Shown: piece by piece, positions 52,220 through 62,910 of the stretch
Layout of the letters: each line of letters starts with the position of its first letter
Position numbering within the stretch: the stretch's first letter is position 1
Assembly: GCA_902762385.1 (NCBI GenBank)
Contig: CACWNQ010000001.1
Location: 248,001 to 312,000 of the forward strand
DNA from: an uncultured Bacteroidales bacterium
GTDB taxonomy: Bacteria > Bacteroidota > Bacteroidia > Bacteroidales > Muribaculaceae
DNA length: 64,000 nucleotides
Direction of reading: 5' to 3'
Translations under genes and position numbers: made by a program
The notes under the pieces: generated by a model
What the model was told of the DNA's origin: nothing
Databases searched by the model: none
The model's input: the letters and a program-made list of their open reading frames with translations, nothing else

Positions 52220-54619
52220 CTATTTTTTGTTATTTTTACCACTATTGCCATAACCATAGCCATATCCATAACCATAACGACGATATCCATAACCATTTGA
52301 GTCATCAGTGGTACCATTAAGCAATAGAACCATATTGGTAAATCGTTTCTCAGTATAATATTTCTCGACTTCAGGCAACATGTGTTTATCCAACAAACCT
52401 GATCTCAAAACATAGATTGTAATATCAACAAGATTGTTGATAATTGATGCATCAGCTACAATATCAATAGGTGGACAGTCTATAACAATAAGATCATATT
52501 GCTCACGCATTGATTTCAATAATGACGACAGACGTTCACTGAAAAGAAGTTCTGTAGGATTAGGAGGAATAGTTCCAACTGGAAGAACATCAAGATTCTT
52601 ATGAATACGTTCTTTAACCATAACATCTTCAATCTTATCGTATTGTCCATTAATGTAATCAGAAAGTCCACGTTGAGGAGAGTCAACAAACGTAGACATT
52701 GAGGCCTTACGTAAATCAAGGTCCATAAGCAATGTCTTCTTTCCCTTTATTGCAAAACTTGTGGCAAGGTTAGTGGAAATAAATGTTTTTCCTGAACCCA
52801 CATTTGACGAAGTGAGCATGACAACCTTATGGTCTTTACCAAGCACAAATTCTAGGTTAGTACGAACAACACGGAATGCTTCATTAATGACGTTTCCGTT
52901 TTTCTCCTGTACTACAATCTCACGGACCTCTTTTCGACGATTGAAGATTGCCAATAACCCCTTATGCTTACGGTAGGATAAGGGTATCTCACCAATAAAT
53001 GGCAAGCTCAGATCTTCAATATCCTTACGTCCTTTAACTTTTGTGTTCATGTTGTTGATAATGAAAAGCAATAACATTGGTATAAGTAAACCTAATACCA
53101 TAGCAACAACCATAACATTAATCTTAACAGGAGATGAAGGATATCTTGTTCCCGAAGGAGGATTCAACATTTTAGTATTATAGGCGGTATAGGCCTTTGA
53201 CAACTGATTCTCTTCACGTTTTTGCAATAGAAATAAATATAATTGTTCTTTAACCTTTTGCTGTCTTTCAACGCCAAGCAGATCTTTTGCCTGTACAGGA
53301 GTTGCCTCTACTTTTTGAGTCGTTTGTGTTTTTGAAGTTTCAAGACTATTCTTTTTGTCATTAAGAGTAGCAATTACTGTGTTGAGAGAAGTAATAATAG
53401 ATGAACGAGTAGAATTCAACTGAGCATCAAGGTCTTGAACAAGAGGATTGTTAATTCCACTATTTTCAATCAAACTATTACGTTGAAGCACCTTTTCATT
53501 GTACTCTTTTATTTGTGTGGAAACAGCAGAATTATCAATACCAGAATTGGCAGGCAGTACCTCATATTTGTTACCACCGAGTTGATCCTTTATCATTTTA
53601 GCCATATATATCTGGTTATCAATTTCCAGTAGCTGAGCGCTTGTATTCTCAAGCTTGTTAAGATTAATTTGAGTTGCAACTCCCATATCAGGCGTAAGAG
53701 TAGCACTTTTCTGCTGAGCTATATTGGCATCCACATTTCCTAATTGACTTTCTATAGCAGCTAATTCTTCATCAATAAATTTGCTTGTACTTATTGCCTG
53801 TTTATTAATGTCTTCAACCCATCTGTTATTATATACCTCAAATAGTTTATTCAAAACATTTTCTGCTCTTTCAGAGCACACATCACTAAGGGATATGTCA
53901 ACTACTGAAGCACGCTCTTGATTTAATTCTATCTGCAATCTGCTTGCATAATAATTAGCGACATCCGAGATTCTATTTTTAGAAACTCTTATAGGAGTAT
54001 CATATTTGCCAACATAGTTTTGAGTAGGCGATACCAAAACTTGGCCTATAGGTGTTTTTATCGCAGTGCCTAAAACTCCTTTAACAACAGTTGTTAAAGG
54101 AGAGTCATGGTCTTTGTCATGGAAATCTGTCAATTCCACAACATTATTCGGCTTTAAGAACATGGTAAATGAGGCATAATCATCAGGATCCACATCAGGA
54201 AGTGTAACAACCACGGGTTGAGTTTTACCATAGAGTGTGAGTTCATGAAATCTGCCATCTGTCTTATAATTCATGTCCAAGTGCAAGTCTTTAACAACAT
54301 CAAGCATATAGGACGGTGAACCTAATGTAATCATTTCATTGTAAAGATTAGTCTTTCCAACTCCTAATCCCATATCAGAGAATTGGCTAAACTCACTTGA
54401 TAACGAACGATTTTTCTCTTCATCTTTAATTAGGATTGAAGTCTTGCGTGTATATGATGGGGTAGTAACTAAAAGATAGAGCATTGCTAAACCAAAAGCC
54501 ACTATCAGTGATAATGCGAACCAATACCAACGGGACAAGCACAAGTATAGCCATTCTTGGATCTTTTCAAAATCCTCGTTTTTGGTCTTCGGATATTGTT
54601 TGGTTAATTCTTCGGCCAT
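52220..54619 (-). CDS. Wzc-type polysaccharide co-polymerase and tyrosine autokinase
   Basis: This 799-residue protein has an N-terminal Wzz domain with membrane segments at about 33-52 and 510-530, a long periplasmic coiled-coil region between, and a cytosolic BY-kinase domain: Walker A SSNVGSGKTFIST, Walker A' LLMDLDLRK and Walker B VIDCPPID. The C-terminus is a Gly/Tyr-rich tail with about eight tyrosines in YGYGYGYG form, the usual autophosphorylation cluster in an extreme repeat. It controls chain length and export together with Wza, whose gene is 10 nt upstream. Confidence 0.95.
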   Translation of the reverse strand: MAEELTKQYPKTKNEDFEKIQEWLYLCLSRWYWFALSLIVAFGLAMLYLLVTTPSYTRKTSILIKDEEKNRSLSSEFSQFSDMGLGVGKTNLYNEMITLGSPSYMLDVVKDLHLDMNYKTDGRFHELTLYGKTQPVVVTLPDVDPDDYASFTMFLKPNNVVELTDFHDKDHDSPLTTVVKGVLGTAIKTPIGQVLVSPTQNYVGKYDTPIRVSKNRISDVANYYASRLQIELNQERASVVDISLSDVCSERAENVLNKLFEVYNNRWVEDINKQAISTSKFIDEELAAIESQLGNVDANIAQQKSATLTPDMGVATQINLNKLENTSAQLLEIDNQIYMAKMIKDQLGGNKYEVLPANSGIDNSAVSTQIKEYNEKVLQRNSLIENSGINNPLVQDLDAQLNSTRSSIITSLNTVIATLNDKKNSLETSKTQTTQKVEATPVQAKDLLGVERQQKVKEQLYLFLLQKREENQLSKAYTAYNTKMLNPPSGTRYPSSPVKINVMVVAMVLGLLIPMLLLFIINNMNTKVKGRKDIEDLSLPFIGEIPLSYRKHKGLLAIFNRRKEVREIVVQEKNGNVINEAFRVVRTNLEFVLGKDHKVVMLTSSNVGSGKTFISTNLATSFAIKGKKTLLMDLDLRKASMSTFVDSPQRGLSDYINGQYDKIEDVMVKERIHKNLDVLPVGTIPPNPTELLFSERLSSLLKSMREQYDLIVIDCPPIDIVADASIINNLVDITIYVLRSGLLDKHMLPEVEKYYTEKRFTNMVLLLNGTTDDSNGYGYRRYGYGYGYGYGNSGKNNKK

Positions 54620-54629
54620 TTTCTAGAAA

Positions 54630-55424
54630 TTATTTAAATATTAATACTGATATAGTGGTCACAAGAGAAGCAAGTGATATCCATAATGTAGGCTGCATGA
54701 ATGCATTTCCTGTACCAGTAGATTCGCGTGCTTTTTTCTCATTAGGCTCCACATAAATCATATCACCTTGCTTCAAATAATAAACTGGTGAACTATAAAG
54801 GCTTTCAACATTTGTCAAATCAATCCTATAAGCCATTTCTTTATCTCCCACTTGTCGCATAACAAGCACATTGTCACGACGTCCATTAATGGTAAGATCA
54901 CCAGCACGACTTAATGCATCAATTAATGTGGTTTTGTCATGGTCCATCAAGAAACGACCTGGTTGATTAACCTCACCAATTACTGAGAAAAATAAATCTA
55001 GAAAATCAACAGTCACAATTGGATCTTTTAGCATCTGACGACTAATCAACTCATTTTTAATGTAAGATGCAACCTCGCTGCGTGTTTTTCCAACTAAGTT
55101 TAGCTTGCCTAAAACAGGGAAGTCAATATAGCCATTCTCATCTACAGTATAACTTGCAACTTGACTTGTTGATAGATTAGCATCTGATTGCGATGTTTTA
55201 TATCTACCCACAATCTGCAAGTTAAACAAGTAAGCAAGTCCTGGATCCTTACTACCAACAAGTATTGACAATTTGTCACCAGGTTCTATAGTTACAAGCT
55301 TAGGAGCTTGAAGCTGGTGAACTTGTCCAGATTGTACATCTTGAAAGTAGCCCAACTTTGGTGCCTGGCAAGATGTCACTGCCACTATAAGGCACAATAA
55401 GAATAAATAATTTTTAAATTTCAT
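54630..55424 (-). CDS. Wza-type polysaccharide export lipoprotein
   Basis: This 264-residue protein has a lipoprotein signal peptide with lipobox VTSC (Cys at about 19), a Poly_export domain (PGDKLSILVG; NGYIDFPVLGKLNLVGKTRSEV), an SLBB domain (GEVNQPGRFLM...GRRDNVLVMRQ) and a C-terminal hydrophobic helix (LWISLASLVTTISVLIF) that in E. coli Wza forms the outer-membrane pore. It is the first gene of the leftward capsule operon. Confidence 0.95.
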   Translation of the reverse strand: MKFKNYLFLLCLIVAVTSCQAPKLGYFQDVQSGQVHQLQAPKLVTIEPGDKLSILVGSKDPGLAYLFNLQIVGRYKTSQSDANLSTSQVASYTVDENGYIDFPVLGKLNLVGKTRSEVASYIKNELISRQMLKDPIVTVDFLDLFFSVIGEVNQPGRFLMDHDKTTLIDALSRAGDLTINGRRDNVLVMRQVGDKEMAYRIDLTNVESLYSSPVYYLKQGDMIYVEPNEKKARESTGTGNAFMQPTLWISLASLVTTISVLIFK

Positions 55425-55454
55425 AGTATATTTTATTTAGTAAGTATCAATTAT

Positions 55455-55486
55455 AAAATATAATTATACTAAACTGGGACGTCAAA
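55455..55486 (-). promoter_or_regulatory. Predicted promoter of the capsule operon
   Basis: On the minus strand, TTTG (55483-55486), 20 nt, TATATTTT (55455-55462), one base off TAnnTTTG. The wza ATG is 31 nt downstream. No UpxY-type antiterminator gene precedes it in the window. Confidence 0.5.
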
Positions 55487-55562
55487 TGCCAGATATAATA
55501 CTAGCACTCAACGAATTAAAGAATAAATCATTTTATTTTTCATGAAGTTTCGCCTTTAAATC

Positions 55563-55589
55563 TGTGGGCAAAATTTCAAATTGCCCACA
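55563..55589. repeat. Perfect 9-bp inverted repeat upstream of the capsule promoter
   Basis: TGTGGGCAA (55563-55571), 9 nt, TTGCCCACA (55581-55589). It has no clear T run for a terminator and lies about 80-100 bp upstream of the predicted wza promoter. It could be an operator or a second hairpin behind groEL. The rest of the 313-nt spacer 55425-55737 holds the promoter and the groEL terminator only. Confidence 0.55.
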
Positions 55590-55671
55590 AAATTACAAAT
55601 AATTATCAATACACGCAATTTTTTCTTAGAATTATTATTCTATATTTTTTGTGAATTTATAACTAATAACT

Positions 55672-55710
55672 AAACAAGGAGACTCACTAACAATGTGAGT
55701 CTCCTTGTTT
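55672..55710 (-). terminator. Terminator of the groES-groEL operon
   Basis: A perfect 16-bp stem (55672-55687 with 55695-55710) with a 7-nt loop. It ends 28 nt after the groEL stop. The tail is T-rich rather than a pure T run. Confidence 0.8.
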
Positions 55711-55737
55711 AAAAAATATAAATCTAAAATAAGATGA

Positions 55738-57664
<1,927 letters not shown>

Positions 57665-57817
57665 ATTGTTAATAATTATAAGTTATATGTTATTTGCAAT
57701 AAATTAAGCATTCATAATGCCATTTAGATATAAAGCATATTTTATGCCAAATTCGCACTTTTGGACTATAGCGACATTTTGTCATAACTTTTATTTATTT
57801 ATTTAAATTATTTATTA

Positions 57818-57825
57818 TAACTTTG
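57818..57825 (+). promoter_or_regulatory. Predicted -7 element of the first MFS transporter
   Basis: TAACTTTG with a T/A-rich -33 region; the ATG is at 57879, giving a leader of about 50 nt. Confidence 0.45.
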
Positions 57826-57878
57826 CACACGATTTTAAAGAACTCAAACATAAACATTATAAAACAAATAACATCAGT

Positions 57879-59519
57879 ATGACACAAACTATTAAAAAGA
57901 CATTACGCGATTCAGCCGCAATGCGCTGGACCGCTCTATTGCTGCTGGCTCTAGCCATGTTCTGCAGTTACGTATTTATGGACATTCTGTCCCCAATCAA
58001 AGATTTGATGCAAGAGACTCGCGGTTGGGATAGTGCTGCATTTGGACGCATGCAGGGTGCCGAAGTGTTCCTAAACGTGTATGTATTCTTCCTAATCATC
58101 GCTGGTATCATTCTTGATAAGATGGGCGTTCGCTTCACAGCAGTGCTCTCAGGTGTTGTGATGCTTATTGGTGGAATCATTAAATTTTATGCTGTAACTG
58201 AAGGATTTGATAATACTGCTTTGGGCCAGTGGTTCACAAATAATCTGAATTGGAATGTCAACATTCCTTTCATTGGCGATATCCTCCCATTTGCTGATGG
58301 CATGCCCGGATCGGCAAAAGTGGCTGCCATTGGATTCATGCTATTTGGTAGTGGATGTGAGATGGCTGGTATTACTGTTTCTCGTGGTATTGTTAAATGG
58401 TTCAAGGGTCGTGAGACTGCGCTTGCAATGGGTAGCGAGATGGCCCTTGCACGCTTGGGTGTTGCTACATGTATGATTTTTGCCCCCTTCTTTGCAAAGC
58501 TCGGTGGTGAAATCCACGTTGACAATGCAGTTAAGTTTGGAGTAGTATTGCTTTGTATTGCTCTCATCATGTTTATTGTTTACTTCTTCATGGACAAGAA
58601 ACTTGATTCGCAAACAGGTGAGGCCGAAGAGAAAGACGACCCATTTAAGCTCAGTGACCTTGGTAAAATTTTCACCAGCCTTGGATTCTGGCTTGTTGCC
58701 CTTCTTTGTGTGCTTTACTACAGCGCGATTTTCCCATTCCAGAAGTACGCAGTCAATATGCTCCAATGCAACTTGACACTTAATCCTGCTGATCCTGCAA
58801 CTTATTGGGGTGGCAGTACCGAAGGATTCCCTATCCCCATCACAGTGATTCAATATCTCATCATGCTTGTTGTTGCCATTTGCGCATTCTCAAGTAATTT
58901 CTCCAAGAAGAAAAGCATGAAAATCGGTCTTATGGCACTTGCTGTTGTAGCACTGGTAGTTTACTGCATTATGGGTTACATGCGTGGTACTGCCGAAACA
59001 ATTTTTGCAGTATTCCCACTTCTTGCTGTGGCCATCACACCTATCCTGGGTAACTACGTTGACCACAAAGGTAAAGCCGCAACAATGCTCATGCTTGGTT
59101 CGATATTGCTGGTTGTTTGCCACCTTACTTTCGCGTTTATTCTACCCGCATTCAAGGGCAACACTGTTGGTGGTACTATTGTAGCATATGTTACTATTTT
59201 GGTACTTGGAGCTTCGTTCTCACTGGTTCCAGCAGCCCTTTGGCCATCAGTACCAAAATTGGTTGACGAGAAAATCATTGGTTCAGCCTATGCAGCGATT
59301 TTCTGGATTCAGAATATTGGTCTTGGACTATTCCCAACCCTCATTGGTAACGTTCTCCAAAGCACTAATCCTGAGGGCACAGCTGCACACGAACTTGACT
59401 ACACCTGGGCACTTGTTATGCTTGCCGTACTTGGAATCGCAGCATTGTTGATTTCAATTTACCTGAAAGCTGTTGACAAGAAGAAAGGCTATGGACTTGA
59501 GCAACCAAATATCAAGTAA
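57879..59519 (+). CDS. MFS transporter 1
   Basis: This 546-residue integral membrane protein has 12 membrane segments and MFS features such as GIILDKMGVRFTAVLSG (loop 2-3) and YVDHKGKAATMLMLGS in the second half (loop 8-9). A cytosolic loop near 245-260 is acidic. The substrate is unknown. The C-terminal pattern WPSVPKLVDEKIIGSAYAAIFWIQNIGLGLFPTLIG is shared with the next gene, so the two arose by tandem duplication. Confidence 0.9.
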   Translation: MTQTIKKTLRDSAAMRWTALLLLALAMFCSYVFMDILSPIKDLMQETRGWDSAAFGRMQGAEVFLNVYVFFLIIAGIILDKMGVRFTAVLSGVVMLIGGIIKFYAVTEGFDNTALGQWFTNNLNWNVNIPFIGDILPFADGMPGSAKVAAIGFMLFGSGCEMAGITVSRGIVKWFKGRETALAMGSEMALARLGVATCMIFAPFFAKLGGEIHVDNAVKFGVVLLCIALIMFIVYFFMDKKLDSQTGEAEEKDDPFKLSDLGKIFTSLGFWLVALLCVLYYSAIFPFQKYAVNMLQCNLTLNPADPATYWGGSTEGFPIPITVIQYLIMLVVAICAFSSNFSKKKSMKIGLMALAVVALVVYCIMGYMRGTAETIFAVFPLLAVAITPILGNYVDHKGKAATMLMLGSILLVVCHLTFAFILPAFKGNTVGGTIVAYVTILVLGASFSLVPAALWPSVPKLVDEKIIGSAYAAIFWIQNIGLGLFPTLIGNVLQSTNPEGTAAHELDYTWALVMLAVLGIAALLISIYLKAVDKKKGYGLEQPNIK

Positions 59520-59542
59520 AATTAGTTATTAAACTTAATATA

Positions 59543-59580
59543 GGGCGTGCAATGCTCACAGCGAGTGCGCGCCCTTTTAT
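59543..59580 (+). terminator. Intercistronic terminator between the MFS genes
   Basis: GGGCGTGCA pairs with TGCGCGCCC (one T.G pair) around a partly paired 14-nt loop and runs into TTTTATT. It lies just upstream of the second MFS start at 59592, and may reduce or attenuate read-through. Confidence 0.65.
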
Positions 59581-59591
59581 TATGCAAAGAA

Positions 59592-60971
59592 ATGACAAAC
59601 GTTTCAAATAAAATCAACAACTCCCCCGCCCTGCGTTGGGCAGTTCTCGGTCTAGTATCGGTTACTATGATGATGGGATATATTGTGGCCAAGCAGATGT
59701 CTCCGCTGCAATATTTTCTTGAATTGCCTGGCGATGAGGGCGGATTAGGATGGACTAGCGGCGAGTTTGGCATACTTGCTGGTTCACGCGGTTTTTTTAA
59801 TGTATTCCTGCTCATGCTTTTTGTTGGTGGAATCATCCTTGATAAGACCGGTGTTCGTTTTGCCGGAGTGCTATCATGCGTATTAATGCTTGGTGGTACA
59901 GCAATAGATTACTATGCTATTGCTTTTATGGACCCATCACACATGCTTAACATCAATTTGCAATGGCTCGGTTATAGTGACCCTACAATCAAGCTTCAGG
60001 TTCTTGTAGCAGCATTAGGATTTGCAACTTTTGGTATTGGCTATGAGCTATGTGGAATCACAGTATCAAAAGTTGTGGTCAAATGGTTCACCGGTAAAGA
60101 AATGGCACTTGCCATGGGTATACAAGTTGCTTTAGCGCGACTTGGAACAGGTTTGGCATTATCAGGAGCACCAAAACTCGCTTCTGACTTTTCATTGAGT
60201 ACTCCAATCCTTGTTGGTCTGTTTGCTGTAGGAGTGGGATTAATTATTTATCTCATTTATTGTTCCATGGACCGAAAAGCTGATACCAAAACAAATGAGA
60301 CCATCAATTCTGATGAAGAAAAATTTCATTTTAAAGATATGGGCGCGACAATGAAAAACCCAGGATTTTGGCTAATTACCATGCTATGCATGCTCTATTA
60401 TTCCGCACTATATCCTTTCCTTGACTTCGCCACAAAAATGATGATTTCAAAATATGGTGTTGAACCGTCAATTGCCGGTAATATCCCTGCCATCTTACCA
60501 TATACTTCTATTGTGTTGACTCCTCTCTTTGGTGGTATGTATGACAAAATTGGCAAAGGTGCTACAATAATGATAATTGGTACTGTGATGCTAACCTTGG
60601 TGCTTATGGTATTTGCTCTACCATTTAACTCAAGCATTCTTGCAATTTGCTTAATGTTGATTTTAGGTATCGCATTCTCACTACTGCCAAGTGTATTATG
60701 GCCTGCAGTACCAAAGATTGTTCCCATGAAGCAATTAGGAACCGCCTATTCTATCATTTACTACATTCAAAATATAGGATTGATGCTAATCCCCATCGTT
60801 ATTGGAGGGGTTTTACAACGCAACACTTCGGGAACAACCGTCGACTATACCGATGCAATGTGGATATTTACATGCATAGGAATTGCAGCTATCGTCGTGT
60901 CAGTAATGTTATTGATTATTGACCGTCGCAAGCACTATGGACTACAAGATGCTAATATTAGCAGCAATTAG
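59592..60971 (+). CDS. MFS transporter 2
   Basis: This protein of about 459 residues has 12 membrane segments and is a paralogue of the transporter directly upstream (MFVGGIILDKTGVRFAGVLS-like loop; WPAVPKIVPMKQLGTAYSIIYYIQNIGLMLIPIVIG). It is shorter by about 87 residues in the periplasmic loops. The ATG at 59592 (MTNVSNKINNSPALRW) fits the paralogue's N-terminus; the ATG at 59547 lies inside the upstream terminator and is rejected. The substrate is unknown. Confidence 0.9.
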   Translation: MTNVSNKINNSPALRWAVLGLVSVTMMMGYIVAKQMSPLQYFLELPGDEGGLGWTSGEFGILAGSRGFFNVFLLMLFVGGIILDKTGVRFAGVLSCVLMLGGTAIDYYAIAFMDPSHMLNINLQWLGYSDPTIKLQVLVAALGFATFGIGYELCGITVSKVVVKWFTGKEMALAMGIQVALARLGTGLALSGAPKLASDFSLSTPILVGLFAVGVGLIIYLIYCSMDRKADTKTNETINSDEEKFHFKDMGATMKNPGFWLITMLCMLYYSALYPFLDFATKMMISKYGVEPSIAGNIPAILPYTSIVLTPLFGGMYDKIGKGATIMIIGTVMLTLVLMVFALPFNSSILAICLMLILGIAFSLLPSVLWPAVPKIVPMKQLGTAYSIIYYIQNIGLMLIPIVIGGVLQRNTSGTTVDYTDAMWIFTCIGIAAIVVSVMLLIIDRRKHYGLQDANISSN

Positions 60972-60987
60972 TATAATCTAACCTTAT

Positions 60988-61028
60988 AATAACAGGTGCC
61001 CAACATTGTTTGTAGGGCACCTGTTATT
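60988..61028. terminator. Bidirectional terminator between MFS 2 and mutL
   Basis: A perfect 14-bp stem (60988-61001 with 61015-61028) between convergent genes, with A/T tracts on both sides. Confidence 0.8.
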
Positions 61029-61043
61029 CTATATTATAGATTA

Positions 61044-62882
61044 TCAAAACATCTTCGACACTTGATCTAGACTTAAAACATTTGCTATCAACTTACCATT
61101 AGGGGAATATTTAGGATTTTGTAGTTGTTTCCAGTCATTAACAAGTGTCTTCATCTCTTCTTCATTTAGTTGACGACCACTTGGAATTGCTGCACGTGCG
61201 GCAATCGTCAGAGCTATATTCTCATAAACCCTATCCTTTATACTGTTACCACCAGTGCTCACCTGATTAATAACGTCATTGAGCAGTTCTATTACATCAA
61301 CATTATCTAATCCAGGAGGAACAGAATTAATTGACCAATCACCACCACTCAAACGTGACACCCCAAATCCGGCTTTCTCCAAATCACACTCTATCTCTTC
61401 AAAAACAGCATTTTGTGCACCAGTAAAATGTGCTATTTCGGGGAACAACACTCGCTGTGAAATCACATTAATTCCATCAATCTGCTTCATTAAACGCTCA
61501 TAAAGAACAGTCAAATGAGCACGATGCTGGTCAAGAATCAGAATGCCATCATTAGTAAGTGTAAGCAGATATTTATTACCAAATTGAAGAATGTTTTGTG
61601 GGCCTTCATCAATCAAAATGATTGGTTTATTTTCTTGAGTACTTACAGAATCAATCAGATCATCAGTACTATCTTGTCCTGTCCTCTCAAAATTTTTGTA
61701 GAGTTCTTCCCAGTTGGGCATTGTCGTTGATCCATATTGGCCTATTTTCGTCGTCCCACTTCCTGTGGAAGCATCTTTAAATGGATTGTAGCCATGGTCA
61801 ATATTGATAGAAGGTGGTGTGGTCGTATGTGGAAGTGTAAAAGCGGGAATTTCGGGAGCATCTTCTTTGTCAAAGTCGATTGAAGGAACTACACTGAAAC
61901 GCCCTAAGGTCTCCTTGACTGAAGCTGCAAGAATCTGCCAAATTGGCATCTCATTCTCAAACTTTATCTCTGTTTTAGTTGGATGAATATTGACATCAAT
62001 GGTTTCTGGGTCAACTTCAAATTCAAGGAAATAATTTGGTTGTGCATCGTCAGGAATGAGTTCATTATAGCAAGTGATAACCGCTTTGTGAAAATAGGGA
62101 TGGCGCATATAGCGCCCATTGACGAAGAAATATTGAAGTGAATTACGCTTGCGAGCATTCTCCGGTTTAGCTATAAAACCAGTAATCTTAACTAAAGATG
62201 TCTCTATGGCAAGAGGTATGAGCTGCTGTTCAAGATTATGTCCAAAAATGTCAACTATACGCTGCTTAAATGATCCTTTCGACAGTTTATAAAGCACATT
62301 ACCATTATGTGTCATGGTAAATTCTATTCCATAGTTTACTAATGCAAGCTTCTCAAACTCTTTAATTATATTACTCAATTCAACTTGATTGCTTTTAAGA
62401 AACTTGCGACGGGCAGGAACGTTGAAAAACAAGTCCTTTATCATGAAATTACACCCAACTTGACACACGTCGGGCTCCTGCGACTCACAATGTGAAGCAT
62501 TGATTAGCAACTTGGTGCCTAATTGAGCACCACGAGCACATGTGCGAAGTTCAATGTGAGAAATTGCAGCAATTGATGCTAATGCCTCACCACGAAACCC
62601 CATTGTTTGCAATGCAAAAAGGTCATCGGCCTGACGTATTTTAGAGGTACTATGTCTCTCAAAGGCCAATCGAGCATCAGTATCGCTCATTCCAACACCG
62701 TTATCAATTACTTGAATGAGAGTCCGCCCAGCATCCTTAAGCACAATCTGGATTGATGTAGCACTAGCGTCAACTGCATTCTCAACAAGTTCTTTAATTA
62801 CTGATGCGGGACGTTGAATTACCTCGCCAGCTGCAATCTGGTTGGCAACAGAGTCAGGAAGAAGTTTTATAACATCGCTCAT
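61044..62882 (-). CDS. mutL: DNA mismatch repair protein MutL
   Basis: This 612-residue protein has an N-terminal GHKL ATPase: ELVENAVDA (31-39), DNGVGM (60-65) and GFRGEALASI (95-104), followed by the transducer domain and a C-terminal dimerisation domain from about 425. In the C-terminal domain the DQHA(x)2E(x)4E endonuclease motif reads DQHRAHLTVLYE, lacking the first Glu, and the expected CPHGRP position reads SPNGKL, so endonuclease activity is doubtful. It is 28 nt behind the OstA-like gene and ends at a bidirectional terminator. Confidence 0.95.
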   Translation of the reverse strand: MSDVIKLLPDSVANQIAAGEVIQRPASVIKELVENAVDASATSIQIVLKDAGRTLIQVIDNGVGMSDTDARLAFERHSTSKIRQADDLFALQTMGFRGEALASIAAISHIELRTCARGAQLGTKLLINASHCESQEPDVCQVGCNFMIKDLFFNVPARRKFLKSNQVELSNIIKEFEKLALVNYGIEFTMTHNGNVLYKLSKGSFKQRIVDIFGHNLEQQLIPLAIETSLVKITGFIAKPENARKRNSLQYFFVNGRYMRHPYFHKAVITCYNELIPDDAQPNYFLEFEVDPETIDVNIHPTKTEIKFENEMPIWQILAASVKETLGRFSVVPSIDFDKEDAPEIPAFTLPHTTTPPSINIDHGYNPFKDASTGSGTTKIGQYGSTTMPNWEELYKNFERTGQDSTDDLIDSVSTQENKPIILIDEGPQNILQFGNKYLLTLTNDGILILDQHRAHLTVLYERLMKQIDGINVISQRVLFPEIAHFTGAQNAVFEEIECDLEKAGFGVSRLSGGDWSINSVPPGLDNVDVIELLNDVINQVSTGGNSIKDRVYENIALTIAARAAIPSGRQLNEEEMKTLVNDWKQLQNPKYSPNGKLIANVLSLDQVSKMF

Positions 62883-62910
62883 GATAAGATTCTTGTTCTA
62901 TTTATTGGGG

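Noticed and set aside
58341..58853. A 170-residue reading frame antisense to MFS transporter 1
   Set aside because: Its composition mirrors the membrane gene on the other strand, with no start signal or promoter.
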